Origin: Diaporthe sp. PMI_573
Lineage: Eukaryota; Ascomycota; Sordariomycetes; Diaporthales; Diaporthaceae
Assembly (NCBI GenBank): GCA_021399435.1
Contig: JAJTUP010000032.1
Location: forward strand, 620,001-684,000
Direction of reading: 5' to 3'
Length of the DNA stretch: 64,000 nt
Part shown: one piece after another, positions 18,673 through 30,200 of the stretch
How the letters are laid out: each line of letters starts with the position of its first letter
Numbering within the stretch: the first letter of the stretch is position 1
Notes under the pieces: model-generated
Told to the model about the DNA's origin: nothing
The model's database searches: none
The model's input: only the letters and a program-made list of their open reading frames with translations
Translations under genes and position numbers: made by a program

Positions 18673-20660
18673 AGTGACAACAATACGAACGATTCTCGAA
18701 GAAGCTCGTGCTGTGGCAGAAGATAACCCCCGCAAACGCCGTCGGCTCAACGGCCAACCCGGAGATTCGATCGACCCTGACCAGCTCGAAGTCTTGTATG
18801 TGAGGTTTATTACGGCCTGTTCCCTCCCGTTTCGGCTCGTGGAATGCCCAGAGTTCCGAGCACTCTTGGCCTACATCAATGACGATATCGACACTTGGCT
18901 GCCAGATACGCATGAGACCATCAGGAAATGGATCATGCGGCAGTACGAAGACCAGAAGGAGAAGGTTAAGCAGCGCATACAGTCAGCGAAGTCTAGAATT
19001 CACATCAGCTGCGACCTTTGGACTTCTCCCAACTCTTTGGCCACTTGGGGGTAGTTGGTCACTATGTCACGGAAGATGGTCAGCTGGAACATCATGTTTT
19101 AGCGTTAAAAGACATTGACAGTAAGCACAACAGTTCTCATCTTGCTGCGGCAATTTTCAAAGTGGTTAATGAATGGGGCTTTGCTTCGAAGCTTGGATAT
19201 TTCGTAATAGACAATGCTGGCAACAACGATACAATGATGAGATCCCTTTCACTTGGTCAGTGCAACTCACCGTTTCTACTGACTGGCCCTAACATCCCAC
19301 AGGTCTCCTACGCCGATACGACATCCAATACGACCCCAAGATTCACCGGCTCCGCTGTCAAGGTCATATTATCAACCTCGCCGCGAAAGCCTTCCTCTTC
19401 GTCACCGACAGTGAAAAGCTCGAACGCGACAATGCTGGCCTGCATGATGTGACACTAAAGCAAGTTGAAGCGTGGCGGGAAAAGGGCCCTCTTGGTAAGC
19501 TTCACAACTTCATCGTCTACATTCAACGGAAGTGTTCAGCGCAGCCAGAAGTTTCTTGCTATCAGCCATAACTGTAAGCTTGCGCGAGACAACGACACAA
19601 GGTGGAGCTCGTGGTATACCATGTTGAGAGCGGCCTTGAATCTTAGAGACGCAATTGACGGCTATTTCAACAAATGGATGGAAGCAGACTGCGCTGGAGA
19701 CGAGCTCTCTTCAGAGGACTGGACCATCTTGGAGAAGATCAAGTCCTTCTTAGAGAAGCTGAAGATGACGACTAAGGCTCTCGAATCATCGTTTGCAACA
19801 CTCGACAATGTCCTCCTGGCTATGGACTTCGTATTGGCACAATTCGAAGCCGGCAAGGAGGCAAATGTCGACGATCCGGTGATGGCACCGATGTATAACT
19901 CGGCCTGGGCGAAGATGGACAAGTATTACCGCCTTACTGATGAATCACCTGCCTACGTTGCAGCTATCGTGCTCCACCCTTCGCATAAATGGCACTACAT
20001 CCAGGAGAACTGGAAAAAGGAGTGGGTTGAGTCGTCGAAGGAGTTGCTTGAGGCGCTGTGGAACGAATATAAGCCTGTGGAATCACCTCTTCCACTCTGC
20101 GAGGTCCCATCGGCGACCACGAACGAGTTCTTGAATTGGCGGAACAAGCACCTGCAGCCGTCACTCATCACGGACAAATACGAGCGTTATTGCAAGTCTG
20201 AACGGGTTTATGGTTTTACGAGCGCCCTTGCATGGTGGCTAGAGGAGACGCAGCAGAAAAACTACCCGAGCCTGAGCAAGATGGCCGTGGATATATTGTC
20301 AATTCCTGCAATGTCTGCGGAGCCCGAACGACTCTTCTCTGGGGCAAAGATAACGATTACAGACCGTCGAAATCGACTTGGGAGTGATGTGATTGAAGCA
20401 TTGGAGTGCCTGAAGTCATGGTTTGGGATACGAGATTTTCAAGGTGACGAGATTTTCGCTGAGGCAGATGAATGATGAGGTCCAGGTGGAATATATTGGA
20501 TGTATTGTCACACTGCCAATATATTGGGTTCTTGGCAATACAATACAATATGGGTCATGTTCATATTGGGTAATACAATATCGCCTCTTGACAATACGAT
20601 ATTATTGCGAGGGGGTCCATATTGCCAATATACGTATTGTTTATATTATTAGCAACACTG
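18540..20660 (+). mobile_element. hAT transposon (hAT-2), left end missing
   Basis: A transposase relic followed by about 180 bp of subterminal sequence dense in CAATAC and AATATTGG repeats. It ends ATATTATTAGCAACACTG at 20660, a hAT-type terminus (CAGTGTTGCTAATA in reverse). A matching left terminus was not found near the F-box gene, so the left end is truncated. The same right terminus recurs alone at 45753, and an internal 711-bp piece is duplicated at 50.4 kb. Confidence 0.8.
18599..20475 (+). pseudogene. hAT transposase (hAT-2), frameshifted
   Basis: Segments in three frames make up one transposase: an N-terminal part to HISCDLWTSPNS, a second with HYVTEDGQLEHHVLALKDI and VIDNAGNNDTMM, and a third from LARDNDTRWSSWYTM to the dimerisation domain ALAWWLEETQQKNYP and ILSIPAMSAEPERLFSGAK. 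One frameshift lies near 19047 in a G run and another near 19540. An intron of about 50 bp with GTCAGT and CACAG ends after 19256 joins the second part to LLRRYDIQYDPKIHRLRCQGH. It cannot make a full protein as it stands. Confidence 0.8.
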
Positions 20661-20735
20661 TTCCTCGCCTGGCGCGCGGAGTGGGCTAGTGATCCTCGTT
20701 ATTCCTCTCCAGATAGTAAGGGTTACAAAGCAGTC

Positions 20736-20999
20736 ATGGCAGATCTCACTGGTTTCCTGGCTGCATTCACCGAGGTGTTTAAAGACTTTCACACAATATG
20801 GGGATCCTTGAAGCAGACCTCGATCAAAGTCGCGATGGAGCAGACAATTTCAGACAGCAATCAGATGGTTCTTCGTTGGGACACGGCATCAAAAATAGAG
20901 TGTTTGTTGTTTGAGCCGAAAGGACAAGACGCATTGTTGGTGGAGGACGCGTTGGACCTCTTAGAAAAGGCTTTGAAGACTGCAGCCCCATTTGTCTAA
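20736..20999 (+). CDS. hypothetical protein fragment, 87 residues
   Basis: Starts MADLTGFLAAFTEVFKDF and ends EKALKTAAPFV. Composition is protein-like, soluble and helical with no signal peptide. The frame extends upstream through the flank of hAT-2, so the native N-terminus may have been lost to that insertion. No family recognised. Confidence 0.35.
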   Translation: MADLTGFLAAFTEVFKDFHTIWGSLKQTSIKVAMEQTISDSNQMVLRWDTASKIECLLFEPKGQDALLVEDALDLLEKALKTAAPFV

Positions 21000-21902
21000 A
21001 ACAGCGGCGATCTCACCCGGCGAGGAGGTAGACAGCTGTGTAATGGGTTGGAAGCGCCGCGAATTCTTTACGATATTCAGTCTGTTATAACAGTCTTGAT
21101 GGCATCATGACACAACATTTGGTTAATATCGATAGCGATCGAGAAGAATAATTGTGTTGATTAAGTCTAACATTGTTGGATACAAGGTTTAAATCAATGT
21201 AGAATGCTTTAAAGTTTGTTCTTGCAGTTAAATTCTCGCAGCGGTTGGCCTGCGTCCACGAATGCCACTGGGAATCGGCAGACCAGTGTTGATAACAGCG
21301 GGGCTATGCGAGGTTAGGCGCAATTTATCGCGGAATGTGGTGTAAATTGAGCGAGAAAACTCGGCCGGAAATCGACGCAACTCAAAAATCGACAAAGTCT
21401 GTGACATACAGTCCAGTGATGGTGGGCAATCTATTGACGAGGTTGATGGTATGATGGCGGAAGAGGTGGAGAGACTTAGAGGAAGTGCACGGTGCGTGTT
21501 GAGGTAGCTTGGGACAGACGGGGGCCACAGGACTTAGGCTGCGTCGGTAGAAACGACAGGCTCTCTCTAAATGAGGGCTACTCTGACTTTTTGCCAGCAC
21601 TCCTGCAACTTAGAAATAGGCTTAGAAACGAAATCACTTGTAGACCAGAAGGGTGGGCCAGGAATGATAAAGGTGAAAACAGAATTCTAGGACACAATTA
21701 CCGCTATTGCCTTGTCTTCACTATGCATGAATAAGTGTTCAAATTGTCCTTGCCACGCATTTGATTGCCAATTATGGTAGACATCCATTTAGCGTGGGTG
21801 ATAAGTCCACAATCTTATTACATTTTGTTGCGTCTAGGTGTGGTGTCTTAACAAAGATAGTCTTCATGTCAAGAAACACCCTCACATTTGGAGGTGGCAT
21901 CC
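21000..21902. other. intergenic region 3' of the secreted CrtC-like gene
   Basis: No gene supported. A CAGTGTTGATAACAG sequence near 21283 resembles a hAT terminus but has no partner. Confidence 0.4.
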
Positions 21903-23179
21903 CTAAATGAAAGAAAGCTGTTCTACATGACCGAAAAATGTGACATCTTCACCGTCCCAAGTCCCCGAACCTTGACCATATGCCTCGGTGATATTATAGC
22001 CCGGGTACCCATCCGCCGGCGATGCCTCCGAATTTCTAGCCGATTGCTCGATATTGAAGGTAGCGTTGCGTGTTGGGACGTCCAGGAAGAAGTTCCGGAA
22101 GTAAGTCAGGCCGCTTTTCTCACTGACATAGGAGTTAGTTGCCCTAGAGGTGCTAGAGTTAATCTCAACGACCTCGTGGAGGCCGTTGGGGTGCCAGATA
22201 GTAGCCCAAGCGCGGTTGCTCAACATGCCGTCCTTGGTAGGAGCCAATTGCCAGCAGTGTACCATGATGCCGTTGGAAAGGTAGAGCCAGAAGCCTAGAT
22301 GGCCACCGGGAATACCAAAGGTACCGCTCTGCCGCTCTAAAAACCCAAAGGACTGCCTCGTGTCGATCTCGACGTACGTGCCATTGATCATGATTTTGCC
22401 ATCAACACGAAGTGTTGGATTGCCCTTGCGGTTGACGTTAGGTTACTACCTACCGCTGGAGGATCTTGCGGAGGGGGGATGTGGCTTACCCAGTACCAGG
22501 AATAACCTGGAATGAGTCGTCTGTAATCATCACCACTCTCCTTGTTGGCTGCAATGGTGACTCCCCCACTTCCGCCGACATACAGGTTCTTGCCGGTCGG
22601 AGTGAAATGCACATCGATGTTGACCCCCGCAAAATCGCAGTTGTAGTACATATCAGTGTAGTTGTCACCACCAGCTGGACTAGAGAAGTTCTGAATGGTC
22701 GATTGGAGGAAGACCTGCCCCTCGCGTCCCTCACCAGGGGCAATCGCAGTTCCGGAGACTGCTTCTTGCCCAAGGTTTTGAAGGTCGTTCAGGACGAAGA
22801 TCCCAGTGGTTGAATCAAGACGGAAATTAGGGGCAACTGTGATGTGATATTTTCTTCCATCGCGGAGAGTCAACCACATTAAGAAAAAGTAACTGTTGTT
22901 AAATAATTGTTAGCGATTTTGAGATCGTGTGGACGAGAACGACGGACCTGTTCAGGTTTCCAGTGCCGGGTTCGAGCCAGGCCATTGTCTTGCGAACATC
23001 GTAACGGCCAACATTGGTCTGGGGCAACATGTGAGCTAGTGCGTGGCATCTGATCTACATTATGTACATACTCCATCATTCTCAATTGTGCTGATTGGAA
23101 ACTCGGGCGGTGCGAAACTGGGAATCTCGATAGCAGAGACCGCCGCAAGCAAGGTGACCAAAGTAGTTGTGAAATGCAT
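21903..23179 (-). CDS. secreted CrtC/AttH-like lipocalin-fold protein (four exons)
   Basis: Minus-strand exons 23179-23072, 23018-22948, 22892-22490 and 22424-21903 join in frame through three GT-AG introns of 53, 55 and 65 bp and encode 367 residues. The protein starts with a clear signal peptide (MHFTTTLVTLLAAVSA). The body has a beta-rich pattern, NxS/T glycosylation sites, and the central GGHLGFWLYLSNGIMVHCW block that resembles the second half-barrel of CrtC/AttH-type proteins (hydroxyneurosporene synthase, kievitone hydratase, fungal Diels-Alderase-like folds). It ends GTWDGEDVTFFGHVEQ. The gene seems intact. Family assignment is moderate; a secreted hydratase-like or cyclase-like role is inference. 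The P450 and the regulator are the nearest other metabolic genes. Confidence 0.65.
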
Positions 23180-24040
23180 ATTGAAGGATGGATTCTTTTG
23201 ACGGTGTTCGGGGTTTTGTAGACGAACTAATGGCGGACGATGAGTTGCACTTGAACTTTCTTGCGCTCACCTAAGATGGCGACGGATCTTATACTTCAGT
23301 CAATGGTCTTCATTCCATACTCGTCTCACTGTCTGTTGCGTCACGCGTACACAGGGGTGTAAAGTTGGTCGCTGTAAATCGATTATATTCATGGCCGCGA
23401 ACCGCGTATTCGTCTATTATCCCTCGTCCCACCGAGCACAGGTGTCTAATTTCCTGAATGGCCCTCGCGGCCATGCTAATCATACGTAGCCACCCGAGCT
23501 GCAGCGTCGTTGGAGTGCAAAGATAGTGCCTTGTGTGATTATGGACTCAGCCCCCTTAATCAAAGCGGGACAAGCCCCGCTCAACCGTATATCAGCTATA
23601 CGACTATACGAGTATACGGGTAAACACGAGTTATAAAATGCCCTCTGCTGCCGTCTCGGCACCAAATAAGCGGGACTGGGATTAGTGCTAATGGCGTGCA
23701 GTGCGTCCAGGATTCTCCTTCCGTAAATGGCGACGGAAAGACTATCTGCCGAGATGGCAGCAGAGGGGATGCCATAATACTGAAGCTGTCGCACACTCTG
23801 GTCAACATGTCTGCATTTCTTCTTCTGGTAAACACGCCACTATGCTGCCACAGGGGTAGAGATCGGCTGGGTGTTTTCCCTTCCAATCACCGAGCGTCGT
23901 AAACGCTGTTTAATTGGGCGGTCTGGTTTTTCTCCACTCCAACTGCGGTTAGCGGATTGCCCAGGAATGCGAGAAGTCAGCTGTCATTGGCTTACCATTT
24001 GAGTGCCCTCCCTGAGCCCGACACTTGTCCGAGCAGCCTA
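23180..24040. other. promoter side of the secreted gene and flank of hAT-3
   Basis: No gene supported. ATCTTATACTTCAG near 23286 on the plus strand is only weakly promoter-like for the minus gene. Overlapping frames at 23.48-23.9 kb show no motif. Confidence 0.4.
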
Positions 24041-24060
24041 CAGCGTTCCACGCAAACCAA
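24041..24060 (+). repeat. hAT-3 left terminal inverted repeat
   Basis: Twenty bases starting CAGCG, perfectly inverted at 27386-27405. Confidence 0.95.
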
Positions 24061-24406
24061 GCCTTTGCAAGTCATTTGCCAAATGAAAGTCGCAAAGCCC
24101 GACATTTCAGCAAGCCAAACAAGGGACATTTATATGCGAATGACTTGCAAACGAACCAAACAAATGGACGTTAACCTGGCGGCCCCACATGTGACTCTGT
24201 TTGCCCCACTGTATTGAGGATCGTGAGCCCATTTTTGTTGTTTTGCTCCGAAACCTATGTCGATCGTTAGCCCGATTTGCCCCCCCCCCGCATCCGGAGT
24301 CAAATCTGTCAGCTTTTCTGCAGTTGAGCTGTTTGTTGTAGCCGTCCTCTGATCTTAGGCTTCGTCGCGTCTCATCATCGAGTGTACCTGTACTGTAGGC
24401 ATCATC

Positions 24407-27253
24407 ATGGCTACAAACGCCCTTTCGCTGCTTGGCCAGCCTCGTCAGCCTTCCTCGCAATCCATCCAGAGCCAAATTGACACTCACGACGCGACAGCTC
24501 GCTTTGCTATTGGTTCCCTCAAAGACCTCCCACGTATCACGGTCAAAGGCCGGCGCCATCAGTTTGTAGCCGCCAGATGGATGCCAGACCCCCAGCCGAA
24601 ACGGAAGAGCTCTTCAACACAGTCTGGCATCTGGCACTTCGGGGAGAAGCTGCTAGAGGTTATTCAGAACCCCGACGATGTCAGAAAGACTGGCGATGAG
24701 TGGTGGTTTTGCCGTCCCTGTGATGAGAAGCGTCAGCACACGTTGTATCAGACCAAAAGCGGCAAGAATATCACAACCAGTTCTGCTCTAAATCATCTCG
24801 AGGGCAGTGATAACAACGGCCACCGATTTGGGAAGCTGAAAGACTTTATTAGAGGGGCTGACCGTGATAATGTCAGCCCAGCAGAGTTAGGTCGCAGGAA
24901 GAGGAGGCGTACAGACCATCACGACCTCGTTACTCACTCACAGCACTCAGTTCCTTTCCCTCATTTTGCCCAAGGTAATAGTGATACACCAACCCTCGCT
25001 GCCGCTAATCTCGCGAGAAAGGCCATTACAGAGCTTGTTGCTTGTTGTGACCTGCCCATCTCGTTATTAGAGGCGCCTCAGTTCCGTCAGCTGCTACACG
25101 TCTGGAATCCCACGTTTACCGATCAGATCCTCCCGAAAAGCGACACCACGATGATGAAGTGGCTAGTTGAAGCCTTTACGGAGAACCTCAATGCCCTGAA
25201 GAGACAGCTTCACAGCACCGCTCTGTCCAAGATCCATCTGTCTGCTGATCTGTGGACTTCGCCCAACAGCAAGGCGTTGGTAGCCGTGGTTGCGCATTTC
25301 GTGGATCTTGACTATAATGTGAGGAACCGCTTGATTGGGCTGAGGGTCGTCAACGGTAGGCACACTGGCGAGAACCTTCAATATCACCTACACCAGGTTA
25401 TCAGCGATTATGGCCTTCAAGGTTTGTTGGGCTGGCTTACCTTCGACAACGACGAAACCAACGACAAGGCTACCCGGCTTCTCTTTCGCAAGCTCCTTAA
25501 TCTTGGCGACGATGCAGCCGACAAGGTCAGGATCGAAAGGCGCTGCCGCTGCTGGGGCCATATTATCAATCTCATCGTAAAGTCTTTTCTGGCTGGCGAT
25601 GGAAGGAAGGTACTTAACGCGGAGAACATTGAAGACCCAGTGGTAAGTTGAGGCTCTGCCTCGTCGGCAGGCAACCCCGTGAACCCATCGCGATATCACG
25701 TGCTAACTGGTAATGCCTACACGTGTAGGAACGGGAACGCTGTGAGGCCGAGTTGAAAGACTGGCGAAAGAGATCAAGCCCTCTTTACCATGCCCATAAG
25801 ATCGTCGTCTTCATTAAGGGTAGCCAAGCTCGCCTCGAATCGTTCAAAGCCCTCACAACCAACCCAGAGTTCGCCCCTGCAGCAGTAGACCGTAACGAAG
25901 CTATCGCCTTTTTCGATAAGGCTCAAGCTGAACCCACGGCGATGGATTTCGCGATGGCGCCTCCCCCGCGACCTACAGACCCAACGGAGCCACAGACTGG
26001 CGATATATCTGGGCTCAGCGTCAAGATGGCAAACGATACACGATGGAATTCGGATGCGGCGGAGCTAGATCGGCTGTTGAAGTTTGCGCAAGGCCGTCGA
26101 TTATTACACCCAGAAACGCGCTGATGCGGGTGAGGATATACAACCTCTCTCTGTTCAGGAATGGCGAGTGATTGAGTCGGTACGCGATCTTCTTCAACCG
26201 TTTCTGTACCATACGAAGCTTCACGAAGGTAACAGTGCGGCGATTCACGATGTCTTCTCCTCGATATGGGATTTGGAACAGCACCTACGCGTATGGCTTC
26301 AACGATTTGGTGGCAAAAAGACACATGCTGAAGAAGAAATTCTTGACGAGATCACAGCCTCCAGTACAGAGGTTATCCCCACAGCGGTAGCGGCCTCCCC
26401 ATCATCATCATCACAGTCATCATCGCGGCCTAGATCGCGCCAGCGGCAGCAACAAGAGGAGGCTGAAGAGTCTGATACATCTACATCGCGGGGCACATCG
26501 TGGCGGCAGAAGCAACGGGAGGCTGAATATGGCTTTGAAGGCGCTCTCTTTCTCCAGGTCTCGGTCCAAGAGGCTTTATATTTGGTGGCCAAATACAAGA
26601 GGAGGTTGCGAAGCTGCCCGATTTACTTAGCGGCTACGATTCTTCATCCTCGTTATCGCACAGGTGGTATCAGGAAAGCGGCACCGCTATTGTTGGATGA
26701 GGCTGAACAATAGTTTAAGAACTTCTTACGGAAGTACTGGGTCTCTGATAAAGTAACAACTCCTCCTCTACAACAGTTACAGCCTCCCCAGCCTGTTGTT
26801 GCTAATCCTCAGCTATCAGTTATGGAGAAGCGAAGAACGGCGTTTATGGAGCCATCGCCATTGCCTGAACTAGAGGCACAACAATAGCCGTTGACGCCAG
26901 AAATGGAGTATAAGAATTATGTCGCGATGAGGATCCCTCGGCAGAGAGACAAAGCCGGGCGTGAGGTTCCTCTTAACCCTCTTTGCTGGTGGCGAGACCA
27001 TCGTACAGAGTTCCCTATTCTGTCACAAATGGCCATAGACGTGCTATCTGTGCCTGCGATGTCATCAGAGTGCGAGCGGGTCTTTAGCCAAGGGAAGCTC
27101 ACGATAACCTCACAGAGGCACAGAATGAAGGGGGCAACACTCGAAATGCTGCTTTGTTTAAAGGACTGGCTGAAGAAAGGGACTATGGCTGGGCCGGCGG
27201 CAGAGATGGCGATGATGACCAAGCCAGAGGAGCTATCATACCTTCCTATTTAG
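24407..27253 (+). pseudogene. hAT transposase (hAT-3), inactivated
   Basis: Exon 1 is 24407-25642, then an 86-bp intron 25643-25728 with a GCTAAC branch site, then exon 2. Domains in order: a BED-like zinc finger (WWFCRPCDEKRQH...LNHLEG), LHLSADLWTSPNSKALV, WLTFDNDETNDKATR, RCWGHIINLI, MANDTRWNSDAAELD, and the dimerisation domain CWWRDHRTEFPILS with PAMSSECERVFSQGK. Three lesions disable it: a frameshift near 26100 and two in-frame TAG codons at 26711 and about 26885, both in CAATAG contexts. A low-complexity Ser/Gln/Arg insert lies around 26390-26480. TAG from CAG fits C-to-T mutation but is inference. Confidence 0.85.
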
Positions 27254-27385
27254 GAAAGTTGTGGGGCCTTTCCAGTGGCAAATGGGCAAGTCAACCAAGT
27301 CAACAAGGCGAAAAAATTAGAGGCAAGTCCGCAAATGGGCTATATTAGCAAAGCAAATCAAGCGGGACTATCCCATTTGCTTTGT

Positions 27386-27405
27386 TTGGTTTGCGTGGAA
27401 CGCTG
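27386..27405 (-). repeat. hAT-3 right terminal inverted repeat
   Basis: Twenty bases ending CGCTG, perfectly inverted relative to 24041-24060. Confidence 0.95.
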
Positions 27406-27682
27406 GCTCTGATGACGCCTGTACACTATGAAGCGATCTGGTTGGGCGCATCAAGCTCTTGAGCTCCTGGATTTCGGACCTCACATCGTCCAGACCAGCT
27501 GTAAATTTCTCACTAAAGGAGTCCAGCATGTCCTTCATACCATGCAGTATTCTCCTCAGCACTTCTGAGTCATTACTCGCTACTAACTTTGGGGACATAT
27601 TAGCGGAGCAGCCTTTGCTCGTTAGCATTTTATAACCGGGAGGATTGGCACCGTGAATGCTGTATGGGAGTCTTAAATACAT
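27406..27682 (-). pseudogene. hypothetical helical protein fragment cut by hAT-3
   Basis: A minus-strand frame of about 90 residues with a helical segment (ILHGMKDMLDSFSEKF, LDDVRSEIQELKSLM). It runs straight into the hAT-3 terminus, where the inverted repeat supplies its last residues, so the native C-terminus is lost. No family recognised. Confidence 0.35.
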
Positions 27683-27852
27683 AATTTACGACAGTAAGGA
27701 TGCAGAGGAAGACCTACTCTTGGCCTGAGGTTCTGTCTCCGGCGATTACATAGATATCGGTGATGGCCAATAATAAAGTATTTCGTCTGTGTTGATGTGC
27801 TGCCCATATATTCCAGGTGCGGAGAAGTTAAAAGGTTCATTGTTATTGGCAA

Positions 27853-28230
27853 ATCCTTGCTGACTGCGCCTGTCTTAACAATAGGATCAATAGCGTCGAC
27901 GAGGTAGTCCGCGCAGAATGAAATCACAACCGTCGTGAGAATAAGGATTGCTGATGCAGACCAAGCGCTCATAGATGACTCGTCCTCTTCTTCCTCCTCG
28001 TCCTTGTCCTCTGAGTGCTCTGGCACTTCGGGGTTGAATAGGTTCTTGTGCGTCCTCAACTGGAAGAACAGATAGAGGCAGTAGAGCAGCAGCAAGATGA
28101 TGGCCGCCCCGCGGGTTAGTATCAGGACGCTCTTGTGTGCGGCGGCTTTGTCCTTGTCACTCTCGAGGACCATGAATGGAGTGGCAGGGATTACTAGTGG
28201 TTCGGGCAGTTTGGAAAGCCGGGTAAGATA
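27853..28230 (-). pseudogene. vacuolar Ca2+/H+ antiporter (CaCA) fragment
   Basis: The minus-strand frame reads LTRLSKLPEPLVIP, then a membrane segment AAIILLLLYCLYLFFQLRTH, an acidic Asp/Glu loop, then ILTTVVISFCADYLVDAID and TGAVSKD. This matches the middle of fungal Vcx1-type cation/proton exchangers, including the acidic loop. Homology stops at AVSKD, where the family continues into its GNAAEH motif; neither that half nor the first half is present. Upstream coding is out of frame. Ancestrally it would have moved Ca2+ into the vacuole. Confidence 0.7.
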
Positions 28231-28785
28231 TGCAGTCTTCTCGCAGACTCTGAGAGCTCGGCGCGCATTGAGGTGGTCTCATCCGTCCCCGTTCTGAGTC
28301 CGCGAGGTTATGGAAATCCACTCCCCGACCAGTGGACGGCTGGGATGACACTCAGCGCCTAGTCGTCTGGAAGTAGTCAGTAATCTTGTGTCGACGTCCC
28401 CGTCCCCACCCAAACAGCATCATTCTCGATCGAGCACAAGGGAAAAGGCGGGCGAGTGGAGCATCGATAGCATATTTTGAGGGGAACGAGCAACGAAGAT
28501 AAACACCTACCATTGACATAGCTTCAGCGGAAGGCGGATTTATGGGAACCCAACTTGCCATGACCGGCCAGTCATTGACAAGACGTGGCCTCCCGAAAGA
28601 GTAAACTTGCAGAAGGGTTGGCCAGTCGCTGGCACCAGTGGTCAGCGATCAGGACTGGTAGAAACACTCGGAAGTCACTTTATTAAAACAAACTCGCCAA
28701 AAGGAAGCAAGATCGACAAAAAAGAGTGTCGGGAAAGGAATCAGCACCCATTTTTGCACTGATCGGTGTTTTTGTCGACCTAAGG
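28231..28785. other. non-coding stretch between fragments
   Basis: No gene supported beyond out-of-frame traces of the antiporter up to about 28300. Confidence 0.4.
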
Positions 28786-29062
28786 GGGTCGTTTTTGCGA
28801 CCCCAAAGCAATCGCAAGAGTTACGTGGTATGATTGCCCGGTATGCCTGCCAGAGACACTCGAGCCCCACACAACGACACCTCTTTAGAAAAATTCTCAA
28901 GAGTTGGGACCAGAAAGAAATTCAATTGACGATGTCTACACAAAAAAACCGAGAGCTGGAACGCCAGATTGAAGCCAGCAGAAGTGTGCGAAGGAAGAGG
29001 GTTCAACTTGACCCGAATGAACTTTTCGCCGATATCGAGGCTATTTGGAGGACGCAAATTGA
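28786..29062 (+). pseudogene. Fot1/pogo-type transposase C-terminal fragment
   Basis: One frame reads VVFATPKQSQELRGMIARY, LFRKILKSWDQKEIQL and RKRVQLDPNELFADIEAI. This is the C-terminal tail of Fot1/pogo-family DDE transposases (TPxxSxxL, LFRK, basic stretch, DPNxxFxxIEAI). The catalytic core is absent. The frame continues to 29153 without family character. Confidence 0.7.
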
Positions 29063-29972
29063 AGCGGGGGTAGTATCAGGCGATAGCAACGCTTCAGAAG
29101 AATCAGAAGCGAGGTTAACTATCGTGGTGGCGACGAGGTCGGCGACTTCATGAAGCTATGCTTAGATAACGGCCAGAGACCTGTCGCCTGCCAGCCAGAA
29201 CGAATATTTGACTCTATAAGGCCAAATACAAAAAAGGCAAGGGTTATTTTCTTACATACTTGGATGCCCACATTGCGCAGACAACAAGGAGTTGGATGGA
29301 GCCTGGCGCCTTTGTTGCGATCTCAAACTGCAACGCCCAATTGGAGTACGGCAAGACGGAGGCAAACACAAACGGCAATTCCAACGTTTTGATGACCGCT
29401 ATATTACCTAAATCAGACATATTCGATTAATGCTTTCGATTCAGCTGTCGCTAGATATGAAATCCATCTGTGCTCTCCTATGGTCCTTCACCAGATCTAC
29501 TGATTCTTGCCACATACAGTGCAAGATTCCCACGCCTCGCAGGGATCCCAGCACGAATCATAGCAGAATTCAGCGATTGTGTTTGGAAATGCAATCAGGG
29601 CAATAGCTTCCCACATTGTGGGTAGACGTCGATGTTGTGTAGTTCCGGCAACCTGTGCTCCCTTCTTGTCGTGTTCCGCAAGGTACAGTGTGTAGTTCCC
29701 GGATCTTCTTCTGGTCTATATCGATCCTCTCCACTGGACAACCGCATTGATATACTTTTGGGAAGCCGCAACACATGTTTCCTTTCTCCTGATCTTCCAG
29801 ATCTGTGACACTTATGAGAGGCTTGCTGACAACACTTTGGTTGCTGGGGTGAATGTCGTGAAAAATCGAGGAGCCTTTTGTGGACCTGGATTTCGAGAGG
29901 CCTTCGTAGCCAAAACAATATGGTATCTGTTGGCTCCGGTACGACTACATTCTGGAATAGATTAAGCATTTT
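29063..29972. other. left flank of copia-B
   Basis: No gene supported. Frames at 29150-29392 (plus) and 29595-30029 (minus) show no motifs; the minus one simply starts in the LTR. Confidence 0.4.
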
Positions 29973-30166
29973 TGTCAGATGTGACGGGTAGCAAGAGGTG
30001 TGTGCCTGAGGCATCAATATGTCCGTCATGACAAAACCAGCCCCCCAACGGGTGGGGTCGCACTAGAAAACCAAGACAAGACATCATCACAATACACACA
30101 GTTACCACCCCATCAATTGGACCATAATTACACGTCCCACATACCTAAAAGGGTGATAATCTGACA
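29973..30166 (+). repeat. copia-B 5' LTR
   Basis: Begins TGTCAGATGTGACGGG and ends GATAATCTGACA, giving TGTCAGAT/ATCTGACA inverted termini. The following ATTAAGAGTCTCACTGCC is where the primer-binding site is expected; the priming tRNA was not identified. Confidence 0.88.
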
Positions 30167-30200
30167 ATTAAGAGTCTCACTGCCTCAAGCCGATTCAAAC

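Larger units (their letters stand above)
24041..27405 (+). mobile_element. hAT transposon with perfect terminal inverted repeats (hAT-3)
   Basis: Left end CAGCGTTCCACGCAAACCAA at 24041-24060 is the exact reverse complement of 27386-27405. Inside both ends lie repeated CAAATG/CATTTGC words that may bind transposase. The flanking 8-mers (GCAGCCTA left, GCTCTGAT right) do not match, so a target-site duplication is absent or destroyed. The element is 3365 bp and encloses one dead transposase gene. Its right end cuts into a minus-strand frame. Confidence 0.92.

Noticed and set aside
21283..21300. hAT terminus CAGTGTTGATAACAG
   Set aside because: No partner terminus, subterminal repeats or transposase nearby; similarity is short.
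29595..30029. Minus-strand 144-residue frame sharing a start with the long frame at 39391
   Set aside because: The shared MTDILMPQA start is simply antisense LTR sequence present in both places; the rest differs and has no motif.
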